Shown: piece after piece, positions 16,264 to 23,749 of the stretch | Layout: the number at the start of each line of letters is the position of its first letter | Numbering within the stretch: position 1 is the stretch's first letter | Origin: Firmicutes bacterium UBA2058 | GTDB taxonomy: Bacteria > Bacillota > Clostridia > Tissierellales > Sedimentibacteraceae | Direction of reading: 5' to 3' | Length of the DNA stretch: 34,945 nucleotides | Assembly: GCA_002332905.1 (NCBI GenBank) | Contig: DDAM01000057.1 | Coordinates: forward strand, 2,429-37,373 | Made by a program: the position numbers and the translations under genes | The notes under the pieces: model-generated | Database searches by the model: none | What the model was told of the DNA's origin: nothing | What the model saw: the letters and a program-made list of their open reading frames with translations, nothing else

Positions 16264-17922
16264 TTAATTTGAATCAGCACATATGCTAAAGTTTGAAAGA
16301 TATTCTAATTCGCTATATTTTCCAACTTCTATGATTTTTCCATTTTCTATGACTATTACAGCATCATAATTGTTTAAGTGTTCATCGATATCATGTGTTA
16401 TTACAATGCACATTTTATCATTTAGAGATAACAGAAATTGTTCAAATTCGCTGCTGGCAATTGTATCAAGTGCAGAGGTAGGTTCATCAGCTAAAATAAT
16501 ACTTGCATTTCTTAACAAAACTCTAGCTAGAGCTATTTTTTGTTTTTCTCCACCAGAAAGTGTAAGAGAATGATTGTTTTTTGATGTATATTTGTCTTTA
16601 ATACTGTTAATGCCTAAAATATTTATTATGTTGTCATAACAATTTTGATCTAGTTCGTTAAATATATTGATGTTGTCATTTAAGCTTTTATCAAACATAA
16701 AAACTTCTTGACTCATATATGCTATTTGCGAATATAAAGATTGTCTAGATATTTCTTTTTGCTCATAATTATCAAATTTAATACTTCCAGTATAATTTTT
16801 TAGGTGTCCTGCTAACAATTGGATAAGTGTACTTTTTCCACTTCCATTTTGCCCAATAATAGCATATTTCTTGCCATGCTCTAATAAAAGAGAGACGCCA
16901 TTAATTGTTGATTCATTATTTTTGTCATATTTGTAGGAAACATCTGATAATGTTATATTATAATTTTTGTTAGGTATATGTAAATTTGTATCAGTATTTT
17001 TGTAGTTAATAATTTCAAAGCATCTATTAACCACAGATTTTGCTGAGTTCATCATTTGTACATGCTGAGGTAAAAAGATACATGAATTAATTATGTTTGA
17101 TAGAATTTGGTTTAGTGCGATAAGCCCGCTTAATGTTATACTACCTTTTAAAACTAAATTTCCACCAAAATAATATATACAGAAAATTAAAATTATTGCA
17201 AAAATAGAAAGAGTAGAATTAGCTATACTAATAAACCTGGAGAACATTTCCTTACTTTTTTCTAAATCTTCAATTACATTGTTTCTTTCTTCTTCTGCAA
17301 AGCTAGAAATATTAAATGATTTAATTGTCTTAAAGCCTCTTAACTGTTCATCAGCTATACCAGTATATTTAACATTATTATTTATAATATCTTCATTTAG
17401 CTTTTGTATCTTTTTGTCAAATATTTTAGGAAAGTAAATACAAATTAACATTGTAATAGGAAAAGCAAGTAAAAACCAAGGACTAATATATATAACTCCT
17501 ATGCAGGAACATATTATCATCGTTATAGAGTCTAGTAAAGAAATTAAAGAGCCAAAAAATCTATTTTCAATAATGCTTAAATCATTTAATAAAATAGAAG
17601 TATATTCTTTTATGCTTTTTTTACTAAATTCTTCAATATTATATTGGAAAATAGAATTAAATGTTTTTTCCTTTAGACAGATCATATTTTTTCTTATAAA
17701 TCTTTTGTCCAAATATATATTGATAAAGTATAAAATATTTTGGACAATAATTGTAGTTATCATAAAAAGTATTGATTTTAAAAATATAGCTTTGTTATTT
17801 TCAGATAACGAAGAAATTACACTCATAAGTGAAAATGCATATAAAATTTTTATTATATTCGTAAATAATTTAGCTATACATATTATTACTACTTCGTATT
17901 TGCTTTGTATAATTTTTATCAT
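16264..17922 (-). CDS. ABC transporter, fused membrane and ATP-binding domains (putative RiPP exporter)
   Basis: 552 aa, half-transporter that should work as a homodimer. Residues ~1-320 contain about six membrane segments (type-1 exporter fold); the C-terminal ATPase has Walker A 'GQNGSGKSTLIQLL', signature 'LSGGEKQKIALARVLL', Walker B 'SIILADEPTSALD' and a switch His in 'CIVITHD'. No C39 peptidase domain is present, so it would not itself cut a leader. The frame is open to 18093, but that extension would cover the terminator hairpin; the ATG at 17922 has GGGGGAC upstream. It lies downstream of a 32-aa peptide gene and a radical SAM maturase on the same strand, which suggests that it exports the modified peptide. 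Confidence 0.88.
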   Translation of the reverse strand: MIKIIQSKYEVVIICIAKLFTNIIKILYAFSLMSVISSLSENNKAIFLKSILFMITTIIVQNILYFINIYLDKRFIRKNMICLKEKTFNSIFQYNIEEFSKKSIKEYTSILLNDLSIIENRFFGSLISLLDSITMIICSCIGVIYISPWFLLAFPITMLICIYFPKIFDKKIQKLNEDIINNNVKYTGIADEQLRGFKTIKSFNISSFAEEERNNVIEDLEKSKEMFSRFISIANSTLSIFAIILIFCIYYFGGNLVLKGSITLSGLIALNQILSNIINSCIFLPQHVQMMNSAKSVVNRCFEIINYKNTDTNLHIPNKNYNITLSDVSYKYDKNNESTINGVSLLLEHGKKYAIIGQNGSGKSTLIQLLAGHLKNYTGSIKFDNYEQKEISRQSLYSQIAYMSQEVFMFDKSLNDNINIFNELDQNCYDNIINILGINSIKDKYTSKNNHSLTLSGGEKQKIALARVLLRNASIILADEPTSALDTIASSEFEQFLLSLNDKMCIVITHDIDEHLNNYDAVIVIENGKIIEVGKYSELEYLSNFSICADSN

Positions 17923-17976
17923 TTTGTCCCCCAGTAAATAATTTATTATAATATAGTATTGTATTAACTTTATTAT

Positions 17977-18021
17977 AAAAAAGTTATAACTAATCCATAC
18001 AATTATGTATGGATTAGTTAT
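17977..18021 (-). terminator. Terminator/attenuator between the small peptide gene and the exporter
   Basis: Perfect 15-bp stem: ATAACTAATCCATAC (17986-18000) and GTATGGATTAGTTAT (18007-18021), 6-nt loop. Read on the minus strand it is followed by AACTTTTTT. It starts 38 nt after the peptide stop. Placed here it should stop most transcripts after the peptide gene while letting some read on into the exporter, a common arrangement for peptide operons. Confidence 0.85.
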
Positions 18022-18058
18022 ATTATGAATTATTAAGCTATGCATATATGTATAATTA

Positions 18059-18157
18059 CTAAACTTCTTTTTGTTCCGGTACTTTTTTACCAACTAATAA
18101 ATCAGCTACTATATAGCATTCATAAGTATCATCAGCTTGTGCTAACATTGTATACAT
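18059..18157 (-). CDS. Putative RiPP precursor peptide, 32 aa
   Basis: A complete 32-codon frame opens with ATG at 18157, preceded on the minus strand by the near-perfect Shine-Dalgarno AAGGAGGTG (18163-18171, spacing 5), and ends with TAG at 18059-18061. It begins MYTMLAQADDT; the centre and C-terminal half read YECYIVADLLVGKKVPEQ. It has one Cys (residue 14), three Tyr (2, 12, 15), an acidic N-terminal third and a polar C-terminus. It lies 32 nt after a radical SAM/SPASM maturase and before an ABC exporter and is bracketed by hairpins. Together these mark it as the likely substrate of the maturase. I do not recognise the family, and no GG cleavage site is visible. The exact modification is unknown. 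Confidence 0.8.
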   Translation of the reverse strand: MYTMLAQADDTYECYIVADLLVGKKVPEQKEV

Positions 18158-18182
18158 TCTAACACCTCCTTCTATTTTATTT

Positions 18183-18210
18183 TTATCATTTAATTATTAG
18201 TAAATGATAA
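18183..18210 (-). repeat. Inverted repeat over the maturase stop codon, before the peptide gene
   Basis: TTATCATTTA (18183-18192) and TAAATGATAA (18201-18210) form a perfect 10-bp stem with an 8-nt loop, covering the end of the radical SAM gene. Read on the minus strand, no T tract follows it, so it looks like an mRNA end-protecting or processing hairpin rather than a terminator. Confidence 0.55.
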
Positions 18211-19413
18211 CAAGTTTTTTAAATTTATTTTATATGCATTGCATAATAAATCTTTATTTTTTATTGTGTTGAAGTATGCATAACTTCTAAATCTACAACC
18301 CCCGCCACATAAATATCTGAACTCACAATTACTACACTCATCAAATTGATTTACATTAAGTTCATTAAATATGTTATTTTTATTGTTTATAATCTGTAAA
18401 ATATTATCATTAAGCGCATTTCCCATTATAAATTCATTTTCCGTAAACATATGACATGGTAATATATCACCTTTAGCTGAAATACTTATTAGGGTTTTGC
18501 CTGCACCACAACAGCTTGTACAGTGCAGCTGACTTTTTAAAGATGAATCAGTTATTTTATAGTTGCATATTACAAAAGATAAGTCATCATAATCTTTGTC
18601 TTCAAAATATATATCTTTCAAATCTTCAGCTAGAGAGCTTTTTACAGTAAGTAAACTAAAATTATAATTTACATTTTTTAATCTTGCGTATTCACGCATA
18701 TTTTCTATATCCGCTATGTTTTTTTTATGTAAAGTAAATATTAACGATACATTTATATGTTGCTTTAGGTTATCAATTGTATTTTCCACCTTTTCAAAAA
18801 CTAAAGGTCCCCTAATTAAACTATTTTCTTTTTTGCAGCTATCTAATGAAAATGTTAAATCATCAAGATATTTACTAGCTTTGATATATATATCTGTGTC
18901 AAACATTCCGTTTGTTATACACGATATATTTTTTATTCCTATATTACATTTTGCATACTCTAAAATATTTATAATATCTTCTCGAATAAATGGTTCTCCA
19001 CCAGAGATAATTAAGTTTTTTAATCCTGCTTCTTTTAGTTTCTTGAGAATTAATTGAATTTCTTCAAATGTCATTTCTTGTTTTTTGTTTCTATCATCTA
19101 TATAGGAATAACATCCTTTGCATTGCAAGTTACATTTATCTGTTATATGTAAATATGCTGAATTAATAGTTTTAGCTTCTTCTTCATCAAAAAATCCATT
19201 AAGGAATAGAGATTCAAGCATGGCTTTTTTTAATTCAGTAGATTCGCTACTATCTAAACTACATCCATTTTCTAAAATCTGTGCAAATTTTTGACCATCG
19301 CTATTTAAACTCATTAAAGCTCCATTTTTTGTATTACCTAAGTATGTTTTATTTTCACAATTAAATATAACTGAGTTTTTATTTAGCTTATAAAAGCTCT
19401 CACAATATTCCAT
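18190..19413 (-). CDS. Radical SAM/SPASM peptide maturase with N-terminal PqqD-like region
   Basis: 407 aa. Residues ~1-85 resemble a PqqD-type winged-helix peptide-recognition (RRE) domain: 'NGALMSLNSDGQKFAQIL' then 'LLESLFLNGFFDE'-like packing (approximate, with 'AMLESLFLNGFFDEEEA' in the sequence). The radical SAM barrel has the 4Fe-4S motif CNLQCKGC (C94, C98, C101) and 'ISGGEPFIREDI'. The C-terminal SPASM region has further Cys sets 'LHCTSCCGAGK', 'ILPCHMF', 'CSNCEFRYLCGGGC' and a last 'LLCNAY', which bind auxiliary FeS clusters. Such enzymes cross-link or epimerise residues of ribosomal peptides. Ribosome binding site GGGGGAAA; promoter at 19460-19488. It is the first gene of the cluster, with the precursor directly after it. 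Confidence 0.92.
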   Translation of the reverse strand: MEYCESFYKLNKNSVIFNCENKTYLGNTKNGALMSLNSDGQKFAQILENGCSLDSSESTELKKAMLESLFLNGFFDEEEAKTINSAYLHITDKCNLQCKGCYSYIDDRNKKQEMTFEEIQLILKKLKEAGLKNLIISGGEPFIREDIINILEYAKCNIGIKNISCITNGMFDTDIYIKASKYLDDLTFSLDSCKKENSLIRGPLVFEKVENTIDNLKQHINVSLIFTLHKKNIADIENMREYARLKNVNYNFSLLTVKSSLAEDLKDIYFEDKDYDDLSFVICNYKITDSSLKSQLHCTSCCGAGKTLISISAKGDILPCHMFTENEFIMGNALNDNILQIINNKNNIFNELNVNQFDECSNCEFRYLCGGGCRFRSYAYFNTIKNKDLLCNAYKINLKNLLSFTNN

Positions 19414-19459
19414 AAAATTTTTCCCCCATATAACCTATAAGTTTGATAAGCATGTTTTA

Positions 19460-19488
19460 ATAATATAATTAGATTTTTATATATGCAA
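19460..19488 (-). promoter_or_regulatory. Predicted sigma-A promoter of the RiPP cluster
   Basis: On the minus strand: -35 TTGCAT (19483-19488), 17 bp, -10 TATTAT (19460-19465), about 45 nt before the maturase start. Confidence 0.5.
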
Positions 19489-19651
19489 CTAAAATAATAA
19501 TCTAAAATGTGATAAAATACTTGAAATTTAAACATAGTTTTACATTTATATAGACAAATAGACAAGTTTTTAAGATAAAAAAAGAAACTATAACTTTTTT
19601 AGTTTTTATCATCTCATAATTTTTAATTTTATTTATAAAATATTTTTATAT

Positions 19652-19680
19652 TTGTTTTTAAACTTTTTGGATAGTATAAT
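19652..19680 (+). promoter_or_regulatory. Predicted sigma-A promoter of the second GNAT gene
   Basis: -35 TTGTTT (19652-19657), 17 bp, -10 TATAAT (19675-19680), about 50 nt before the ATG at 19729. Confidence 0.55.
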
Positions 19681-19728
19681 ATATATATATTACATAAATT
19701 CCAAATTTTATAGGTGAGATAAAAAACT

Positions 19729-20286
19729 ATGGCTGATATTAAATTAAATCATGAAGGAACTAATACGCTTTTTACAGAACGTTTAATTTTAAGAAAATTT
19801 ATGATAAGTGATTCATATGATATGTTTAATAATTGGGCTTCTGACGAAGAGGTTGCTAAATATACACTTTGGAGAATAAATGAATCTATTAATGAAACTA
19901 AGGAATTCTTAAAAGATTGGTGTATGAGGTATGATAGCAATCAATATTATCATTGGGCTATTGTTTATGAGGAAAACAAACAAGTCATCGGTTCTATATC
20001 TGTTTCATCAATTAATAATTATTTAAAATCATGTAATGTTGGGTATACTTTGGGTAAAAGCTATTGGAATATGGGTATAGCTACAGAAGCCTTAAAATGT
20101 GTCATAAATTTTATGATTAATAATATAGGAATGGAAAGAATTTATGCATATCATGATATAAATAATGTTGCTTCTGGAAGAGTTATGCAAAAATGCGGAA
20201 TGGAATTTATAAAAAGAAAAACTAAATTATTTTTAAACAGCAATAAGCATTTTATTGAGTGTGATTATTATTGCTTTAAAAAATAG
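19729..20286 (+). CDS. GNAT-family N-acetyltransferase, RimJ/RimL type
   Basis: 185 aa. N-terminal 'FTERLILRKFMISDSYDMFNNWASDEEVAKY' and the acetyl-CoA region 'NVGYTLGKSYWNMGIATEALK', followed by 'HDINNVASGRVMQKCGMEF', are typical of ribosomal-protein or small-molecule acetyltransferases of this type. It differs clearly from the GNAT at 27-542 (that one has 'GHGYATEAA'), so the two are not recent duplicates. It is transcribed divergently from the RiPP cluster with its own promoter and stands alone before tig. A role as a self-protection or tailoring enzyme for the peptide is possible from position only. Ribosome binding site weak (AGGTGAG). Confidence 0.9.
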   Translation: MADIKLNHEGTNTLFTERLILRKFMISDSYDMFNNWASDEEVAKYTLWRINESINETKEFLKDWCMRYDSNQYYHWAIVYEENKQVIGSISVSSINNYLKSCNVGYTLGKSYWNMGIATEALKCVINFMINNIGMERIYAYHDINNVASGRVMQKCGMEFIKRKTKLFLNSNKHFIECDYYCFKK

Positions 20287-20383
20287 TTGATTTTCATTAT
20301 GAATGTGATATAATATAATGGTTATTTATAAATAATATTATATAATAATATTATTTGATAAAACTATTTAATATTGTTATATT
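20287..20383 (+). promoter_or_regulatory. Tandem predicted promoters and AT palindromes upstream of tig
   Basis: Two candidates: TTGATT-16 bp-TATAAT (20287-20314) and TTGATA-17 bp-TATATT (20355-20383). Between them lies the 12-bp palindrome AATAATATTATT (20344-20355) and a one-mismatch copy (20331-20342). The same palindrome occurs twice upstream of lon. Confidence 0.45.
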
Positions 20384-20459
20384 TATAATATTATCAGTTA
20401 AAATGGAAAAGCAACAAATTTAACTATTATACATAGTATAAGAATATATGGAGGATAAA

Positions 20460-21755
20460 ATGAGCGCAAATATTATAAAAAAGGAAAAGAATATCGTATC
20501 GATTGAATTTACAGTGTCAAGAGAAGCATTTGATAAAGCTATTGATAAAGCATACTTAAAATTAAGAAACAGCATAACTATTCAAGGTTTTAGAAAAGGT
20601 AAGGCACCAAAACACATGATTGAAAAAAAATATGGCAAAAATGTGTTTTATGATGATGCTATAGATATAGTTTTATATGACACATATCCAGAGATAATAA
20701 AGGAATTAGATTTAGATCCAATTAATAGACCTCAAATTGATGTTAAAGAAATTGAAGATGATAAAGATTTAGTATTTACAGCTGATATAGAGGTTATGCC
20801 TGAAGTTGAATTAGGACAGTATAAAGGTATAGAAATTGAAAAAGTTGAGTATAATGTAACTGATGAAGATGTAGATAATGAAATTAGAAAAATTCAAGAT
20901 CAAAATTCAAGAATTATTGAAGTTAATGACAGAGCTGTTAAAGATGGTGATACTTTAACTATTGACTACGCTGGATTTACTGGAGATGTTCAGTTTGAAG
21001 GTGGTACAGCACAAAATCAAACATTAGTTATAGGTTCAAAAACTTTTATACCAGGATTTGAAGATCAACTTATAGGAAAAAATATAGGTGAAGAAGTTGA
21101 AGTTAATGTAACTTTCCCAGAAGAGTATCATTCAGAAGATTTAAAAGGAAAGGATGCTACTTTCAAGGTTACTATTCATGAAATAAAAGAAAAAGAAATG
21201 CCAGTTCTTGATGATGAATTTGCTAAAGATGTAAGTGAATTTGATACATTAGAAGAATTAAAAGCTGATACTAGAAAAAATTTAGAAGAAAAAGCTAAAG
21301 AAAAAGAAAAAGTAGAAAATAATAATAAAGTAATTGAAAAAATTGTAAATGATTCTAATGTTGAAGTTCCAGAAGTTTTAGTAGATAGAGAAATAGATTA
21401 TCAAGCTAAAAACTATGAACAACAATTCCGTATGCAAGGTTTTGCAGGAAAAGAAATTGAAGATTTAATTAACAACTTAGTAAAGCAATATAAAGAAAAT
21501 TATAAAGAGCAAGCTGTGTTTAATGTTAAAACTGACATGGTTATGAATGCTATAATAGAAAAAGAAAATATAACTGTAACTGATGAAGAATTAATAGAAG
21601 AATTAAAGAAATTAGCAGAAGCTTATAAAATAGAAGAAGACAAATTTGAAGGCTTTAAAGAAAATATGTTAAGTTCAAGCAAACAATATATAGAAGAAAG
21701 CATTCAAAAAAGAAAAGTTGTAGATTTAATTGTTGAAGAAACAAAATTTATCTAA
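20460..21755 (+). CDS. tig: Trigger factor, ribosome-associated chaperone
   Basis: 431 aa, normal length. It binds near the ribosomal exit tunnel (protein L23) and shields nascent chains. Three domains are visible: N-terminal ribosome-binding with the signature 'GFRKGKAPKHMIEKKYG', a central FKBP-type prolyl isomerase ('DGDTLTIDYAGFTGDVQFEGG', 'IPGFEDQLIGKNIGEE'), and a long helical C-terminal chaperone domain. An in-frame ATG at 20448 forms part of the Shine-Dalgarno ATGGAGG, so 20460 is chosen. It leads the tig-clpP-clpX group that is conserved in many bacteria. Confidence 0.97.
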   Translation: MSANIIKKEKNIVSIEFTVSREAFDKAIDKAYLKLRNSITIQGFRKGKAPKHMIEKKYGKNVFYDDAIDIVLYDTYPEIIKELDLDPINRPQIDVKEIEDDKDLVFTADIEVMPEVELGQYKGIEIEKVEYNVTDEDVDNEIRKIQDQNSRIIEVNDRAVKDGDTLTIDYAGFTGDVQFEGGTAQNQTLVIGSKTFIPGFEDQLIGKNIGEEVEVNVTFPEEYHSEDLKGKDATFKVTIHEIKEKEMPVLDDEFAKDVSEFDTLEELKADTRKNLEEKAKEKEKVENNNKVIEKIVNDSNVEVPEVLVDREIDYQAKNYEQQFRMQGFAGKEIEDLINNLVKQYKENYKEQAVFNVKTDMVMNAIIEKENITVTDEELIEELKKLAEAYKIEEDKFEGFKENMLSSSKQYIEESIQKRKVVDLIVEETKFI

Positions 21756-21793
21756 GAATGCTTAATAAAAAATAAGTAAAGGAGTATTGTAAT

Positions 21794-22375
21794 ATGGCTT
21801 TAGTACCTTATGTAGTCGAACAAACAGGAAAAGGAGAAAGATCATACGATATTTTCTCTAGATTATTAAAAGATAGAATTATCATCTTAGGAGATGAGAT
21901 AAATGATGTTACTGCAGGTTTGGTAGTTGCACAGCTTATATTTTTAGAAGCCGAGGATCCTGATAAGGATATACAACTATACATAAATAGTCCAGGTGGC
22001 TCAATAACAGCTGGAATGGCTATTTATGATACTATGCAGTATGTTAAGCCAGATGTTTCAACAATTTGTATTGGAATGGCAGCAAGTATGGGTTCATTCT
22101 TATTATCTTCAGGTACAAAGGGTAAGAGATTTGCTTTACCTAACTCTGAAATAATGATTCATCAACCATTAGGTGGAATGCAAGGTCAAGCAACTGACAT
22201 GAAAATACATGTTGATAGAATATTAAGAATTAAAGAAAATTTATATAAAATTATGAGTAATAATACTGGCCAACCATATGAAAAAATATCTAGAGACTGT
22301 GAAAGAGATAACTTCTTGTCAGCTGAAGAAGCAAAAGCATATGGCTTAATTGACGACATAATTGTTAAAAAATAA
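21794..22375 (+). CDS. clpP: ATP-dependent Clp protease proteolytic subunit
   Basis: 193 aa. A tetradecameric serine protease that degrades substrates fed by ClpX or other Clp ATPases. The catalytic triad is intact: Ser98 in 'GMAASMGSFLL', His123 in 'MIHQPLGG' and Asp172 in 'ISRDCERD', the standard numbering. The oxyanion loop 'INSPGGSITAG' is present. Ribosome binding site AAAGGAG. It lies 38 nt after tig and 14 nt before clpX, so an operon is very likely. Confidence 0.98.
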   Translation: MALVPYVVEQTGKGERSYDIFSRLLKDRIIILGDEINDVTAGLVVAQLIFLEAEDPDKDIQLYINSPGGSITAGMAIYDTMQYVKPDVSTICIGMAASMGSFLLSSGTKGKRFALPNSEIMIHQPLGGMQGQATDMKIHVDRILRIKENLYKIMSNNTGQPYEKISRDCERDNFLSAEEAKAYGLIDDIIVKK

Positions 22376-22389
22376 TTAGGAGTGTTTGA

Positions 22390-23652
22390 ATGAGCAAAAA
22401 TATTGATAAGCAAGTAAAGTGCTCTTTTTGTGGTAAAACTCAGGAACAAGTCAGAAGACTTGTTGCTGGACCTAATGTTTATATTTGTGATGAATGTATT
22501 GAGTTATGTAATGAAATAGTTGAAGATGAAATGGAATACTTTAAGGAGCCTGAACTTATTGAGCTTTCTAAACCTATAGAAATGAAGGAAAAGTTAGATC
22601 AATATGTTATAAAGCAAGATAAAGCAAAGAAAGCTTTAGCTGTTTCTGTATATAATCATTATAAAAGAATAAATAAATTAGTCAGCGAAGAAGATGTAGA
22701 GCTTCAAAAGAGTAATATACTTTTACTTGGACCTACTGGAAGTGGAAAAACTTATTTAGCACAAACTTTAGCAAAGATGATAAATGTGCCTTTTGCAATA
22801 GCTGATGCTACTTCTTTAACCGAGGCTGGATATGTTGGTGAGGATGTTGAAAACATCTTATTAAAACTAATTCAAGCTGCTGATTATGATATTGAAAGAG
22901 CCGAAAAAGGTATAATTTATATTGATGAGATTGATAAAATAGCAAGAAAATCAGAAAACCCATCTATAACAAGAGATGTAAGCGGTGAAGGTGTACAGCA
23001 AGCACTTCTTAAGATCTTAGAGGGAACGGTTGCTAATGTACCTCCACAGGGAGGAAGAAAGCATCCACAGCAAGAGTTCATCCAAATTGACACATCTAAT
23101 ATATTATTTGTATTAGGTGGAGCTTTTGATGGTATAGATAAAATTATACAAAAAAGAATTGGTAAGAAAACAATGGGATTTGGATCAGATGTATCTCATA
23201 ACAATATTAAGGATACTGAGACTTTATTATCACATATCCAACCTATTGACCTTTTAAAATATGGTTTGATACCAGAGTTTGTAGGAAGAATGCCAGTTAT
23301 AGTTACATTAGATAAATTAGATAAAGATGCTTTAATTAAGATATTAACAGAACCTAAAAATGCTTTGATAAAGCAATATAAGCATTTATTTAAAATTGAT
23401 AATGTAGAATTAGAAATTGAACAGGATGCCCTTGAATTGGTAGCCGAGAAGGCATTAGAAATAAATACTGGAGCGCGTGGACTAAGAGGAATTTTAGAAA
23501 ACATTATGCTCGATGTAATGTATGAAATACCATCAAGAAAAGATGTAAAAAAATGTATAATTACTAAAGAAACTGTTCTTAAAAATAGTGAGCCTACTCT
23601 TGTATTAAATAAGGCATCACAAAAAAGTATTAATAAAGAAAATGCTTCATAA
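22390..23652 (+). CDS. clpX: Clp protease ATP-binding subunit ClpX
   Basis: 420 aa, AAA+ unfoldase of the ClpXP protease. The N-terminal zinc-binding domain has 'CSFCGKTQEQ' and 'CDECIELC' (four Cys). The AAA+ core has Walker A 'GPTGSGKTYLAQ', Walker B 'IIYIDEIDKIA', pore loop 'GYVGEDVE' and the sensor region 'GARGLRGILE'; the ClpP-docking IGF loop is represented by 'IGKKTMGFG'. It follows clpP directly and ends at a terminator. Confidence 0.98.
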   Translation: MSKNIDKQVKCSFCGKTQEQVRRLVAGPNVYICDECIELCNEIVEDEMEYFKEPELIELSKPIEMKEKLDQYVIKQDKAKKALAVSVYNHYKRINKLVSEEDVELQKSNILLLGPTGSGKTYLAQTLAKMINVPFAIADATSLTEAGYVGEDVENILLKLIQAADYDIERAEKGIIYIDEIDKIARKSENPSITRDVSGEGVQQALLKILEGTVANVPPQGGRKHPQQEFIQIDTSNILFVLGGAFDGIDKIIQKRIGKKTMGFGSDVSHNNIKDTETLLSHIQPIDLLKYGLIPEFVGRMPVIVTLDKLDKDALIKILTEPKNALIKQYKHLFKIDNVELEIEQDALELVAEKALEINTGARGLRGILENIMLDVMYEIPSRKDVKKCIITKETVLKNSEPTLVLNKASQKSINKENAS

Positions 23653-23683
23653 AACTGCCTGCCTTGATTAGGCAGTTTTTTAT
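23652..23683 (+). terminator. Rho-independent terminator after clpX
   Basis: Stem AAACTGCCT (23652-23660) / AGGCAGTTT (23670-23678) followed by a T run to about 23681. It begins on the clpX stop codon and separates the tig-clpP-clpX unit from lon. Confidence 0.9.
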
Positions 23684-23684
23684 T

Positions 23685-23721
23685 AATAATATTATTTATA
23701 ATATTGTTTAATAATATTATT
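23685..23721 (+). repeat. Two AATAATATTATT palindromes upstream of lon
   Basis: Perfect 12-bp palindromes at 23685-23696 and 23710-23721, 25 bp apart, in the 98-nt clpX-lon spacer. The second copy continues TTGA-AACTATT, matching the tig leader TTGATAAAACTATT after its own palindrome. The low complexity of AT-rich DNA limits confidence. Confidence 0.4.
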
Positions 23722-23749
23722 TGAAACTATTATCATAGAGGTGAATCTA

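Larger units (their letters stand above)
19414..19728. other. Divergent intergenic region between the maturase and a GNAT gene
   Basis: 315 nt, about 80% A+T. It contains one promoter for each direction (described separately) and a short direct repeat ATAGACAA near 19549-19563. A minus-strand 60-codon frame (19383-19565) has no ribosome binding site and overlaps the promoter, so I see no gene here. Confidence 0.5.

Noticed and set aside
17501..17941. Plus-strand 146-codon hydrophobic frame
   Set aside because: Shadow of the exporter membrane domain on the opposite strand; no ribosome binding site.
17923..18093. N-terminal extension of the ABC exporter
   Set aside because: It would translate through the terminator stem and overlap the peptide gene antiparallel frame; the ATG at 17922 has a good ribosome binding site.
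19383..19565. 60-codon minus-strand frame upstream of the maturase, considered as a second precursor
   Set aside because: It overlaps the maturase start and its promoter, has no Shine-Dalgarno sequence and no precursor-like composition.
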